Assembly (NCBI RefSeq): GCF_010894435.1
Contig: NZ_JAAIXZ010000001.1
Coordinates: 464,322-528,321, forward strand
Direction of reading: 5' to 3'
Origin: Pyxidicoccus trucidator
Lineage (GTDB): Bacteria; Myxococcota; Myxococcia; Myxococcales; Myxococcaceae
DNA: 64,000 nucleotides
Within the stretch, counting starts at the first letter, position 1. Every line of letters starts with the position of its first letter. The notes beneath the pieces are model-generated. The model had not been told where the DNA came from. It ran no database searches and saw only the letters and a program-made list of their open reading frames with translations. The translations under genes were made by a program, and so were the position numbers. Shown piece by piece: positions 30,901 through 39,887 of this stretch.

Positions 30901-31167
30901 GAACTGCTCCTTCTCGAACCGCAGGGTGTACACACCCGGCGGCAGCTGGGGAATACGGTAGTTGCCCTGCGCGTCACTCACCACGGTCTGCTCACCCTGA
31001 AGGTTGGGCGAGGTCGCGGTAACAACGACGTCAGGAACAGGCTGCCGGCTCTGAGCGTCGATGATCGTACCGATCATCGTGCTCGACTGCGCGAAAGCCG
31101 CCGATCCATAAAGCAGACCTGCGGCCAGGACAACTCCGGTTTCCCGGAGCACTCGGTTCAAGTGCAT
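27955..31167 (-). CDS. oar: Oar-type TonB-dependent outer-membrane protein
   Basis: A 1070-aa protein with a cleavable signal peptide (ending AFAQS), a carboxypeptidase-like regulatory domain (about 20-110, with DAQSRQPVPDVVVTA), a plug domain, and a beta-barrel ending in RFGIRYTF, with the C-terminal Phe of outer-membrane proteins. In M. xanthus, Oar is required for development and was later linked to secretion of the protease PopC through the outer membrane, driven by TonB/ExbB/ExbD (from memory). The adjacent divergent tonB-exbB-exbD operon fits this. The start MHLNRV has GGAGGGG upstream. Confidence 0.93.
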   Translation of the reverse strand: MHLNRVLRETGVVLAAGLLYGSAAFAQSSTMIGTIIDAQSRQPVPDVVVTATSPNLQGEQTVVSDAQGNYRIPQLPPGVYTLRFEKEQFKPYARSDVQLRLNRTIRVNVELLPESLGEVVEIVGAPPTIDVGSTTTGVNVDQEFIKRIAVARPGGKGGAARSFESLAELAPGAQTDNYGVSINGATSPENGYVVDGLSTNDPAYGVNASPLSIEFVQDVNIITGGYMPEFGRSTGGVINAVTRSGSNEFHGSVFANWTPGTLEGTREQVRDSGTVISGLNELQNLGDFGATLGGPILKDKLWFFAGFAPSFTRYQHTRTLNTLAINTTTGEAQLDENGLVVTNAIPGSDRQYYADSRSVQYMGKLTYLINQDHNVSFALNGTPSSTGGLGKLTLDPRTGLLPGALAARPGDFGLTENNSSTTSLGLKYAGAFMDKKVLVDANLGWFHQTASTLPGDGSKLGTSNGLAGYSRMNYLNPRSLTTFENLPEGQQGACDPVMTDVGLVDPCPVTGYAVGGPGFISDAKLDRYQINAKATYLLNALGTHVLKAGVDTEFLVYDQTKAYGGGVFYQESIGYDGVTPAISDFRRYGYQTSPDTPITQLTQQAKSTGTTVGGFLQDSWSIANRVTLNLGVRYDVQAMYGGDGELALILGNQWSPRVGAILDPFANGRAKFFVNFARYYEAVPLNLLDRAFPGERRYSARRRLVEPGEAGGCDPSSRDSQTTACQASENVLVNPESSRNPNRLYTGGKVENEPVDPDIKPQSSDELVVGAEYEVLANTRVGASYTHRSMGSVIEDMSRDDGNSYFLGNPGSGFAKEFPKPERDYDAVTVYLNRTFADGWLAQANYTWSRLYGNYPGLFRPETAQLDPNILSDFDLIELLENRTGLLPFDRTHSVKVFGAKEFNVTSELSASIGLSYRGSSGTPINYFGAHDAYGTDESFVLPRGTGGRTPWINTIDSNVGVNYRVSKDSVISFTLDVFNLFNFQGVDQVDQTYTTLNVQPLAGGKPSDVQNPIGVLDWQEGSEREDDPTTPTVDESQFGSVAGDVNRNFKNPSRYQPPRQVRFGIRYTF

Positions 31168-31210
31168 ACCATACCCCTCCAAGGCGGGTTGCAACCGAAA
31201 ATGACTCGGG

Positions 31211-31238
31211 AAAATATCCGAGGTCGGGCAGTTGTCAA
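31211..31238 (-). promoter_or_regulatory. Putative sigma-70 promoter of oar
   Basis: On the minus strand TTGACA is followed after 16 nt by TATTTT, close to the consensus, placing the start site about 40 nt before the oar ATG. Confidence 0.55.
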
Positions 31239-31308
31239 TAGACCGTTGCTTTTTGGTGACCAGTGGGGCAATTGCGCGATCACGTCAGTTCGCCTTCGAC
31301 ACGCCTGC

Positions 31309-31336
31309 TTGAACCCGGACCTCGTTTCTGTATGGT
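31309..31336 (+). promoter_or_regulatory. Putative sigma-70 promoter of tonB
   Basis: TTGAAC and TATGGT separated by 16 nt, about 60 nt before the tonB start, so oar and tonB would be read from divergent promoters in a region of 230 nt. Confidence 0.45.
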
Positions 31337-31397
31337 GACGCGCCCTTTCATCCGGCAGGGCGTGGCCGGTGTCCACTGGTGAAGAGGAGTCTATTTC

Positions 31398-32141
31398 ATG
31401 TTCGATTCAGTCCTTGACCGGGGTCAGGGGCCCAAGCCGAGATTCGGCATCGGGGCCACCATCTCGGTCATCCTCCATGTAGGGCTCTTCGGCCTCGCGC
31501 TCTGGCTGTCGACACGGCCGCCTCCCGTCGAGGAGAAGGAGATCGAGGTCACGCTGAAGGCCTCCATGGCCCCGCCGCCTCCTCCCCCTCCCCCGCCGCC
31601 TCCGGCGTCTTCCTCCAAGCCCAAGACGGAGAAGAAGAAGCCCAAGAAGCCGGATCAGATCGTCCAGCCGAAGGAGGTCCCCAAAGAGGTTCCTCCAGAG
31701 GCGGAGCCGACCGAGGAGCCCCAGGAGGAGGCCAGCGAGGAGGAGGTCGAGGGTGGCGTGGAGGGTGGCGTCGCCGGCGGTGTGGTGGGCGGCGTGGTGG
31801 GTGGTGTGATTGGTGGTGTGGTGGGGGGTCAGCTGGGTGGTACGGGCACGGACGTGCTGCCCTTCGGCGCGGGTATGACGCGCCCGGAGAAGCTTTCGGG
31901 CCCCACGCCAGAGTATACGCGCGAGGCGCTGGAGGCCCGCGTGGCGGGCACCATGATCGTCAAGTGCATCGTCACGGTGGAAGGTCGGGTGGAGCGCTGC
32001 CGGATCATCAAGCCCCTGCCCCACATGGAGCGGGCCGTCCTGGACGCCCTGACGTCGTCACGTTACAAGCCGGTCACCTTCCAGGGTCGTCCGGTGCAGG
32101 TGGACTACACCTTCACGCTGAACTTCAAGCTGCCGCGCTGA
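31398..32141 (+). CDS. tonB: TonB-type energy transducer with Gly/Val repeats
   Basis: A 247-aa protein. One transmembrane helix (about 19-38) with the conserved His-like position, a run of 11 prolines (about 58-68), a Lys/Pro/Glu-rich periplasmic spacer, then a tandem run of VEGG/VVGG tetrapeptides (about 118-148), and the C-terminal TonB domain (from PEYTREALEARVAGTMIVKCIV), with YKPVTFQGRPV. TonB carries proton-motive energy to receptors such as Oar. First gene of the tonB-exbB-exbD-exbD operon. Confidence 0.95.
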   Translation: MFDSVLDRGQGPKPRFGIGATISVILHVGLFGLALWLSTRPPPVEEKEIEVTLKASMAPPPPPPPPPPPASSSKPKTEKKKPKKPDQIVQPKEVPKEVPPEAEPTEEPQEEASEEEVEGGVEGGVAGGVVGGVVGGVIGGVVGGQLGGTGTDVLPFGAGMTRPEKLSGPTPEYTREALEARVAGTMIVKCIVTVEGRVERCRIIKPLPHMERAVLDALTSSRYKPVTFQGRPVQVDYTFTLNFKLPR

Positions 32142-32208
32142 CCCGGCACGCCGTACCGAAGCACCGCAGACTACCCCGCGCTCGTGAGGAGGAGCGCTCA
32201 ACCTAACC

Positions 32209-32892
32209 ATGCAATTCACTCTCGCAGACATCTGGGCGCACACGGGCCTCTTTGCTCGTTGCATCATCTTTACCCTGGCCATCATGTCGGTGGCGTCGCT
32301 GGTCGTGATGGCGGAGCGGATGCTCGTCTTCCGCAAGACCCGCTCCGACAGCCGCAACTTCGCCGCGAAGATGGGGGCCATCCTGGCCAAGGGCGACCTG
32401 AACGCGGCCGCCAACACGAACCTGGGCAAGGACGTGGGTCACCTGGGCCGGGTGATCAACTCGGGCCTGACGGCGTTCCGCATCAGCCCCAACAACAAGG
32501 ACGTGGCGGTGGAGTCCGTGGCCCGTGCGCTCGAGCGCCAGGCGCAGCGTGAGGTGCAGAGCATGAAGCGCGGCCTGGGCCTGCTGGCCACGGTCGGCTC
32601 CACGGCGCCCTTCGTGGGTCTGCTCGGCACGACGATGGGTATCGTCAACGCCTTCCAGCTCATGGCGGCCGCCGGCTCCGGCGGTCTGGGCACCATCTCC
32701 GCCGGTATCGCCGAGGCGCTCATCACCACGGCCTTCGGCCTGCTGGTGGCCATCCCCGCGGTGATGGCCTACAACTTCCTGCAGGGCTGGGTGGACGCCC
32801 GTTCGGTGGACATCTCCGAGTCCTCCAACGAGTTCCTGGACGTCGTGGCCCGCCACCATGGCGGCGGCGCGCACTCCTCGCACGCGGCCTGA
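32209..32892 (+). CDS. exbB: MotA/TolQ/ExbB proton channel protein
   Basis: A 227-aa inner-membrane subunit of the ExbB/ExbD motor that powers TonB. Three membrane helices, with the conserved region LGLLATVGSTAPFVGLLGTTMG and a third helix with LITTAFGLLVAIPAVMAYNF. It lies 67 nt after tonB and 127 nt before exbD. TolQ is excluded by its place beside tonB rather than by sequence. Confidence 0.95.
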   Translation: MQFTLADIWAHTGLFARCIIFTLAIMSVASLVVMAERMLVFRKTRSDSRNFAAKMGAILAKGDLNAAANTNLGKDVGHLGRVINSGLTAFRISPNNKDVAVESVARALERQAQREVQSMKRGLGLLATVGSTAPFVGLLGTTMGIVNAFQLMAAAGSGGLGTISAGIAEALITTAFGLLVAIPAVMAYNFLQGWVDARSVDISESSNEFLDVVARHHGGGAHSSHAA

Positions 32893-33019
32893 GCCTTCAC
32901 GGGCGAGCCCAGGGACGACCCGAGGCCCGCCCTTCGCGTAGGTACCGCTCCAGCCCCTGAGTGAGGGGCCGGAGCCGCCGCGCGGGGGCGGGCTCCTCCA
33001 TCAGGAAGCAGGTACACGC

Positions 33020-33433
33020 ATGGGTATGTCAGCAGGCCCCAAGGGGGGCATCAAGAGCGACATCAACGTCACGCCCCTGGTGGACGTGGTGCTGGTGCTC
33101 CTCATCATCTTCATGGTCGTCACCCCCATGCTCCAGCGCGGCAAGTCCGTGGAGCTGCCGAAGGCCACCGAAATCGAGAAGGAGGGGGGCAAAGACGCAG
33201 ACCCCATCGTCCTCTCCATCACCCCGGACAAGAAGGTGTTCGTGGAGAATGACATGGTGGACGACGCGGCACTCCAGGCGAAGCTGTCTGAGGAGCTGGC
33301 GAAGGACCCGGGCAAGAAGATCCTGCTCAAGGGTGACAACACGCTCAACGTCGGCGACGTGCGCAAGGTGCTGGACGTGGCCCGCAAGTCCAAGGCGAAG
33401 CAGATCGCGCTCGGCGTAGAGGAGAAGAAGTAA
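33020..33433 (+). CDS. exbD: ExbD/TolR-family proton channel subunit (first copy)
   Basis: A 137-aa membrane-anchored protein. The N-terminal helix begins SDINVTPLVDVVLVLLIIF, with the conserved Asp (DINVTPLVD) that carries protons, then a periplasmic domain. It overlaps the next gene's start by one base (TAATG), so the two are translationally coupled. A pair of ExbD copies is common in myxobacteria. Confidence 0.95.
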   Translation: MGMSAGPKGGIKSDINVTPLVDVVLVLLIIFMVVTPMLQRGKSVELPKATEIEKEGGKDADPIVLSITPDKKVFVENDMVDDAALQAKLSEELAKDPGKKILLKGDNTLNVGDVRKVLDVARKSKAKQIALGVEEKK

Positions 33434-33939
33434 TGTCGGGACGCAAGCAGCGGCAGTGGGTCAAGCCCGCGACTCCGCCGAACTCCGAGATCAACGTCAC
33501 GCCCCTGGTGGACGTGGTGCTCGTGCTCCTCATCATCTTCATGGTGGTGACGCCGCTCCTGGAGAAGGACATCCTGGTGCGTGTCCCCGACACGGAGGTC
33601 GAGGAGGAGCCGCAGCCTCCGGATCCGAACGACCAGCAGCTGGTGGTGCAGTTGGACAAGGACGGCGGCTACTCCATCAACACGGAGAAGATTCAGCCCG
33701 CCGACTACGTCAACCGCCTCAAGCGCATGCTGGCGGCCAAGAAGCCGGACGAGAAGATCGTCTTCTTCATGGCGGATGACGCCACCAACTACGGTCGCCT
33801 CATCGTCGCGCTGGATGGCGCGAAGGCCGCCGGGGCGAAGGTGCTCGGCATGGCCACCGAGCTGCCGCCGAACGCGGTCATCCAGGGCACCGAGGTCGAC
33901 ACCGGCACCGCACCGCCGGCCCCAGCGCCCGCTCCCTGA
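33433..33939 (+). CDS. exbD: ExbD/TolR-family proton channel subunit (second copy)
   Basis: A 168-aa paralog of the preceding gene with the same SEINVTPLVDVVLVLLIIF membrane helix and a longer periplasmic domain ending in an Ala/Pro tail. The two copies could form a hetero-dimer in one motor or serve different TonB proteins. Confidence 0.93.
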   Translation: MSGRKQRQWVKPATPPNSEINVTPLVDVVLVLLIIFMVVTPLLEKDILVRVPDTEVEEEPQPPDPNDQQLVVQLDKDGGYSINTEKIQPADYVNRLKRMLAAKKPDEKIVFFMADDATNYGRLIVALDGAKAAGAKVLGMATELPPNAVIQGTEVDTGTAPPAPAPAP

Positions 33940-33989
33940 GAGCCTCCTCCCAGCAGCCTACGCGCCGGGTTGGAGTCGCGGTTCACTTC

Positions 33990-34037
33990 GAGAAGCTCGT
34001 CGGCTAGAGTCCACGACTCATGGCCGACGAGCTTCTC
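33990..34037 (+). promoter_or_regulatory. Perfect 15-bp inverted repeat enclosing a start codon
   Basis: GAGAAGCTCGTCGGC at 33990-34004 is exactly the reverse complement of GCCGACGAGCTTCTC at 34023-34037. The 18-nt loop contains a nested GAGT/ACTC stem and the ATG of the next gene (34020-34022). In mRNA this would hide the start codon and any ribosome site. Its distance from the exbD stop (51 nt) also permits a role as terminator. Confidence 0.7.
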
Positions 34038-34643
34038 ATCTTTGAGCAGACCATCGAAGCTCTGTTCCTCCGCGCGCTGAGCGGACGACTGACGCCCGAG
34101 TGCAAGGCACGACTGCGGCAGGCGGGCCTCGACGTGGACCAGAAGCTCCGGCCCGCCTACCCCTTCGAGTCGTGGATGACGTTCCTCCGCATCACCTCGG
34201 AGGAGCTCTTTCCCGGGGAGCCGCTGCCGCAGGGCACCTGGAAGCTGGGCGAGGCCTACATCGAAGGCTTCCGCGAGACGATGCTGGGGCGCGCCGTGCT
34301 GTCACTGCTGCGCGTGCTGGGCCCCCGTCGGGCGCTGATGCGCGCCACGCAGAACTTCCGCGCCGGCAACAACTACACCGAGTCCCGGCTGAAGGAGCTG
34401 GGACCCGCGCAGTTCGAGCTGTGGATGAACGAGGTGGGAGTCTTCCCCGACTTCACCGCGGGCATCATCCACGCCGGGCTGCGGGTGGCCGGAGCGCAGG
34501 ACATCGTCATCGAGATGTCCGGCTACGACGGCCACGCCTGCACCTACCGCATCAACTGGAGGGAGGCCTCGGTCTCCTCGGGCGTGGCGGGCAGCGGCGA
34601 CTCCAAGGCGGCCAGGAGGTCCGGGTCCATCATCTCCCTGTAG
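34020..34643 (+). CDS. DUF2378 (TIGR02265) protein
   Basis: A 207-aa member of a family largely confined to myxobacteria, with many paralogs and unknown function. Recognised from EQTIEALFLRALSGRLTPECKARLRQAG, the YPFESWMTFLRI segment and FRAGNNYTESR. There is no clear Shine-Dalgarno, because the start lies in the inverted repeat described above. The last 100 nt overlap the convergent gene at 34544. Confidence 0.85.
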   Translation: MADELLIFEQTIEALFLRALSGRLTPECKARLRQAGLDVDQKLRPAYPFESWMTFLRITSEELFPGEPLPQGTWKLGEAYIEGFRETMLGRAVLSLLRVLGPRRALMRATQNFRAGNNYTESRLKELGPAQFELWMNEVGVFPDFTAGIIHAGLRVAGAQDIVIEMSGYDGHACTYRINWREASVSSGVAGSGDSKAARRSGSIISL

Positions 34644-35215
34644 ATGAACTCGGCGATGAGCCCCGTCACCATCCAGATGGGGAGGATGTAGAGCGACGTC
34701 ATCTCCCAGAGGATGGCGCCCGCGTCCCCGTAGTACCAGATGCGGTAGCCGGTGAGCCGCTCGAGCAGGACGCCGGTGAAGCCCTCGAAGAGCAGGATGA
34801 CGATGCCGTAGATGGCGGCGCGCAGGCCGGTGTGCTGGTACAGCATCCACCGGTAGAGCGGCTCCACGAACCAGAAGCACGCCACGCCATAGATGAGGAA
34901 CATCCACAGCGAGCACTGGCCGTAGGCGGTGACGATGGGGGTGTCCCAGATGGCGTTGAGCCCCAGCCTGTCGTCCACGCGCCACTGGAACCGGAAGAGC
35001 GCCTCCAGCACGGGCACGTGCCGGGCCACCCGCACCAGGTTGTAGAAGAAGATTTCGGAGCTGAGCCCCAGCATTCCGTAGAGGCAGAAGCGGAACATCC
35101 CGAAGGCCAGCTTCATGCGCTGGCCGCGCTTCATGTCCGCTCGACGGATACGGACCGGACGACGTTGACGAGTCTCGGTGCCCACTGTGCCCTGTGCCCC
35201 CATTGCGTTCCCCAC
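34544..35215 (-). CDS. Unknown membrane protein, 223 aa
   Basis: About five membrane segments, the first being RFCLYGMLGLSSEIFFYNLV, with a conserved-looking loop YRIWYYGDAGAILWEMTSL and a cytoplasmic C-terminus. It resembles putative membrane transport or lipid-modifying proteins only in general. I do not recognise a family. The 3' end overlaps the DUF2378 gene by 100 nt; upstream it is divergent from comM. Confidence 0.75.
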   Translation of the reverse strand: MGNAMGAQGTVGTETRQRRPVRIRRADMKRGQRMKLAFGMFRFCLYGMLGLSSEIFFYNLVRVARHVPVLEALFRFQWRVDDRLGLNAIWDTPIVTAYGQCSLWMFLIYGVACFWFVEPLYRWMLYQHTGLRAAIYGIVILLFEGFTGVLLERLTGYRIWYYGDAGAILWEMTSLYILPIWMVTGLIAEFIYREMMDPDLLAALESPLPATPEETEASLQLMR

Positions 35216-35410
35216 GTAGGCGGCAAGGTACCGGACTCATCCAGCCCTGGCTAGAGCACGGTTCACTAATCCGGTGCACCTGGAATCAGTGCTCCCGGCG
35301 ACGGGACGGGCATCCACCGCGTGGGATTGGGCCGGGGCGTCCGACGCCTCGGGTGGGCGGCGGTACGGCCATTGCTGAAGGAGGCGGGGAGCGGCTTCGG
35401 GAGGACGGAC

Positions 35411-37042
35411 ATGCTGGCGAGGGTGAGGTCGGGGGCGTTGATGGGCATCGACGCGGTGGTGGTGGAGTGCGAGGTCGACATGGCCCTGGGCCTGCCCTAC
35501 TTCAATGTGGTGGGGCAGGCGGAGGGGGCGGTGAAGGAGTCCAAGGTGCGGGTCATCTCCGCGCTGAAGAACTCGGGCTTCGAGCTGCCGCAGAAGCGAA
35601 TCACGGTGAATCTGGCTCCGGCGGACCTCAAGAAGGAGGGAGCGGCCTTCGAGCTCCCCATCGCCCTGGGCGTGCTGGTGGCGGCGAAGCAGCTGGAGGA
35701 AGCGCCCCTGGCGCGCCTGCTCTTCGGTGGGGAGCTGTCCCTGGACGGCTCCGTCCGGCCCATCAAGGGGGTGCTGCCGCTGGCCGTGGCGGCGCGCAAC
35801 GGGGGCTACGACGGCGTCATGGTGCCGGCCGCCAACGCGGACGAGGCGGCGCTCGTGGAGGGGCTGCGGGTGCTGCCGGTGGCCCACCTGCGCGAGGCGG
35901 TGGACCACCTGACGGGGGCCCGGCTGGTGGCGCCCCATGTCCGCGAGGGTGACGCGGAGAGGTCCGGGCAGGGCCGCTCGGCGCCGGACATGGCGGACGT
36001 GCGGGGCCAGCCGGAGTTGAAGGTGGCCCTGGAGATGGCGGCCGCTGGCGGCCACAACGTCTTGATGTGCGGACCGCCAGGCTCCGGGAAGACCATGCTG
36101 GCGCGGCGGCTGCCCGGCATCCTCCCGGAGATGACCTTCACCGAGGCCCTGGAGGTGACGAAGGTGCACTCGGTGCTGGGCCTGCTGGGAGAGGGGCACG
36201 CGCTGGTGCGCGAGCGGCCCTTCCGGGCGCCGCACCACACCCTCTCGGACGCGGGGCTGGTGGGCGGAGGACTGGCGGCGCGCCCCGGGGAGCTGTCCCT
36301 GGCGCACAACGGGGTGCTCTTCCTCGACGAGCTGCCGGAGTTCCGGAAGAACGTGCTGGAGGTGCTGCGCCAGCCCCTGGAGGAAGGCGTCATCCACCTG
36401 GCGCGGGCCAACCAGCACATCACCTACCCGTGCCGGGTGATGCTGGTGGCGGCGATGAACCCGTGCCCGTGCGGCTACTGGGGCGTCCCGAGCCGCAGCT
36501 GCACCTGTGCCCCCTACCGGCGCTTCGAGTACCACACGCGGGTGAGCGGGCCCCTGCTGGACCGCATCGACATGACCCTGCAGACACGTCCCGTGGAGTA
36601 CCAGTACCTGGCACAGCCGGACTCGAACGAGCCGCCGAGTCGCTACTACCGCGAGCGGGCGGAGGCCGCGCGCGAGCGACAGCGGGCACGCTTCCGCTCC
36701 GAGCCGGGCGTGCACTGCAACGCGCAGCTCCCGCCCCACCTGCTGCGCCGCCACTGTGTCCTGAGCCCCCGCGCCGAGAACATGCTGGAGCGGGCGGTGC
36801 GCAAGTATGCGCTGTCCGCGCGTGCCCATGACCGCATCCTCAAGGTCGCCCTCACCCGCGCGGACCTGGAGGAGCACGCGCGCATCGAGGACGTGGACAT
36901 CCAGCTCGCCATCGACTGCCGGATGCTGGACCGTGAGACCTGGCTGCGCGACAGCACGCAGGGCCCCCTCCCCTCTCAGCAGGAGACCCACGCCGCGCGC
37001 GCCCTGCCCTCCGGGCCGGCGAGTCCTCGCGAGGATTGCTGA
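35411..37042 (+). CDS. comM: YifB/ComM-family AAA+ ATPase
   Basis: A 543-aa Mg-chelatase-like AAA+ protein. N-terminal ChlI-like (S5-fold) domain, Walker A GPPGSGKT, Walker B GVLFLDELPEF, and a Cys-rich loop (NPCPCGYWGVPSRSCTCAP) typical of the family. ComM is a branch-migration helicase promoting natural transformation in Vibrio; the wider family is common in non-competent bacteria, so that role is inferred. The ATG is preceded by GGGAGGA. Confidence 0.93.
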   Translation: MLARVRSGALMGIDAVVVECEVDMALGLPYFNVVGQAEGAVKESKVRVISALKNSGFELPQKRITVNLAPADLKKEGAAFELPIALGVLVAAKQLEEAPLARLLFGGELSLDGSVRPIKGVLPLAVAARNGGYDGVMVPAANADEAALVEGLRVLPVAHLREAVDHLTGARLVAPHVREGDAERSGQGRSAPDMADVRGQPELKVALEMAAAGGHNVLMCGPPGSGKTMLARRLPGILPEMTFTEALEVTKVHSVLGLLGEGHALVRERPFRAPHHTLSDAGLVGGGLAARPGELSLAHNGVLFLDELPEFRKNVLEVLRQPLEEGVIHLARANQHITYPCRVMLVAAMNPCPCGYWGVPSRSCTCAPYRRFEYHTRVSGPLLDRIDMTLQTRPVEYQYLAQPDSNEPPSRYYRERAEAARERQRARFRSEPGVHCNAQLPPHLLRRHCVLSPRAENMLERAVRKYALSARAHDRILKVALTRADLEEHARIEDVDIQLAIDCRMLDRETWLRDSTQGPLPSQQETHAARALPSGPASPREDC

Positions 37043-37057
37043 AGACCCGCCGGGACG

Positions 37058-38458
37058 TCAGTGCGTCACGGGCGTGGTGGGCTCGGGCCGGGCGACCCTG
37101 GCCCGGGCGGCGGCCTCGAGCTCCGCCGACTGCGTGCCCCCATCTGGAAGCCGCGGGCGCGCGGACGGCGCATCCAGCCGGGGCGTGGGGCCGGTGATGA
37201 TGCGGGCCGACTTGGCGAACGTCAGGTACGAGTAGGCCCAGTCGAGCAGCACCGCCAGCCGGCTGCGGAAGCCGATGAGGAAGGTGATGTGGATGAGGAG
37301 CCAGGCCGCCCAGGCGAGGAAGCCCGACTGCTTGAAGCGACGGAAGGCGATGCCCACCGCGTGTCCACGGCCAATCACCGCATACGAGCCGCGGTCCCAG
37401 TACTTGAAGGGCACCATGGCCTTGCCGGCCAACCGGTGGCGGATGTTGTGGGCCGCCTGCTTGCCCATCTGCATCGCCGCGGGCGCCACGCCGGGAACGG
37501 GATGTCCATCATCGCCCTTCACGGAGGCCAGGTCCCCGACGACGAAGATGTCGTCGTGCCCGGGCACCGTCAGCTCGGGCGTCACCAGGACGCGCCCGGC
37601 GCGGTCCAGCTCCACGCCCAGTGTGCGCGCCACCGGGGACGCGGCCACGCCCGCCGCCCACAACACCGTGCGCGCGGGGATGTGCTCCTCGCCGATGAAG
37701 ACCCCCGTCTCGTTGATGTTGGTGACGCGGGCGCCCGTGCGGACCTCGACGCCCAGCTTCTCCAGCGTGCGGCGGGCCTTGAGGGACAGGTCCTCGGGGT
37801 AGACGGGCAGCACGGTATTCACCCCCTCGATGAGGATGATGCGCGCGTCTCGGGGGTCGATGTTCTGGAAGTCACCGGGCAGGGAGTGGCGGCTGATTTC
37901 CGCCAGGGCGCCCGCCAGTTCCACGCCCGTGGGGCCCGCTCCGATGATGACGAAGTTGAGCAGCGCGCGGCGGATGTCCGGGTCCGGCTCACGCTCGGCC
38001 AGCTCGAAGGCCATCAAGACGCGGCGGCGAATCTCCACCGCGTCCTCGATGGACTTCAGCCCCGGAGCGAACTGCGCCCACTGGTCATTGCCGAAGTACG
38101 AGTGCGTCGCGCCGGTGGCGATGACGAGGTAGTCGTAGTTCAGCTCGCCATCCGCCAGCAGCACGCGCTTTCCAGCCGTGTCCACACCCGTCACGTCCGC
38201 CAGCACCACGCCCACGTTGTGGGGGCCCAGCAGCCCGCGTAGGGGCGCCGCGACCTCGCTCGGACTGAGCGTTGCCGTGGCCACCTGGTACAGCAGCGGC
38301 TGGAAGAGGTGGTGGTTGTGGCGGTCCACCAAGGTGACACGCACCGGCGACTTGTACAGGTGCCTGGCGGCGTAGAGGCCAGCAAAACCTCCGCCGAGGA
38401 TGACCACATGGGGCAGGTCTTCGCGTTTCGGTTTCGGGCTCACGCGAAGGAAGTTCAT
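37058..38458 (-). CDS. ndh: Type II NADH dehydrogenase
   Basis: A 466-aa FAD-dependent NADH:quinone oxidoreductase that feeds electrons to the respiratory chain without pumping protons. The FAD Rossmann motif is GGGFAGLYAARHL, the NADH motif GAGPTGVELAG, and the family region ATRTVLWAAGV-like (PARTVLWAAGV) is present. A C-terminal amphipathic membrane anchor is in WAAWLLIHITFLIGFRS. Convergent with comM, 15 nt apart. Confidence 0.93.
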   Translation of the reverse strand: MNFLRVSPKPKREDLPHVVILGGGFAGLYAARHLYKSPVRVTLVDRHNHHLFQPLLYQVATATLSPSEVAAPLRGLLGPHNVGVVLADVTGVDTAGKRVLLADGELNYDYLVIATGATHSYFGNDQWAQFAPGLKSIEDAVEIRRRVLMAFELAEREPDPDIRRALLNFVIIGAGPTGVELAGALAEISRHSLPGDFQNIDPRDARIILIEGVNTVLPVYPEDLSLKARRTLEKLGVEVRTGARVTNINETGVFIGEEHIPARTVLWAAGVAASPVARTLGVELDRAGRVLVTPELTVPGHDDIFVVGDLASVKGDDGHPVPGVAPAAMQMGKQAAHNIRHRLAGKAMVPFKYWDRGSYAVIGRGHAVGIAFRRFKQSGFLAWAAWLLIHITFLIGFRSRLAVLLDWAYSYLTFAKSARIITGPTPRLDAPSARPRLPDGGTQSAELEAAARARVARPEPTTPVTH

Positions 38459-38858
38459 ATCGAGCCCTCTCAAGTTCAACGCGAAGCGCCAACTTGCGAG
38501 CGGCCGGGCGAGCCCTCCCCTGGCATCACCTAGAAGAATGGATGACAACGCACCGCACCGTACAGTGGCCGACACCCGCCGCTGCTCATGTTGCGCCTGT
38601 ACCCGCAGCTGACCGTGCTCCAGGTCGTCTTCCTGATGGTGTGGAGCGTGTTCTGGATGCCCCTCACCGGGCTGAGCCTGGTCCGCACCACCCTCCACCG
38701 CGCGAGACGCGGGGCCACGCTCGTGGACGCCTCCGTTCCCGCCTCTCCGAGGGAGCACGTCCCGGCACGGCCGTTGCTCACCTGCCCGTCCGATGCGCCC
38801 GGCACGTCGTGGCGCAGCACCCACTCACAGGCAGGGCGGCGAGGGAGCCGAAGACGCG
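38459..38858 (+). other. 400-nt region upstream of recA, no convincing gene
   Basis: A frame from 38588 starts with a membrane-helix-like stretch (VLQVVFLMVWSVFWMPL) and is G/C-ending at third positions for about 45 codons, but it has no stop before running into recA, so a real gene is unlikely unless it is a remnant or leader. I could not pick a clear promoter. Confidence 0.5.

Positions 38859-39883
<1,025 letters not shown>

Positions 39884-39887
<4 letters not shown>

Noticed and set aside
27235..31338. Open frame of 1367 codons on the plus strand
   Set aside because: Antisense shadow of oar; the oar frame has signal peptide, plug and barrel features and this one has none.
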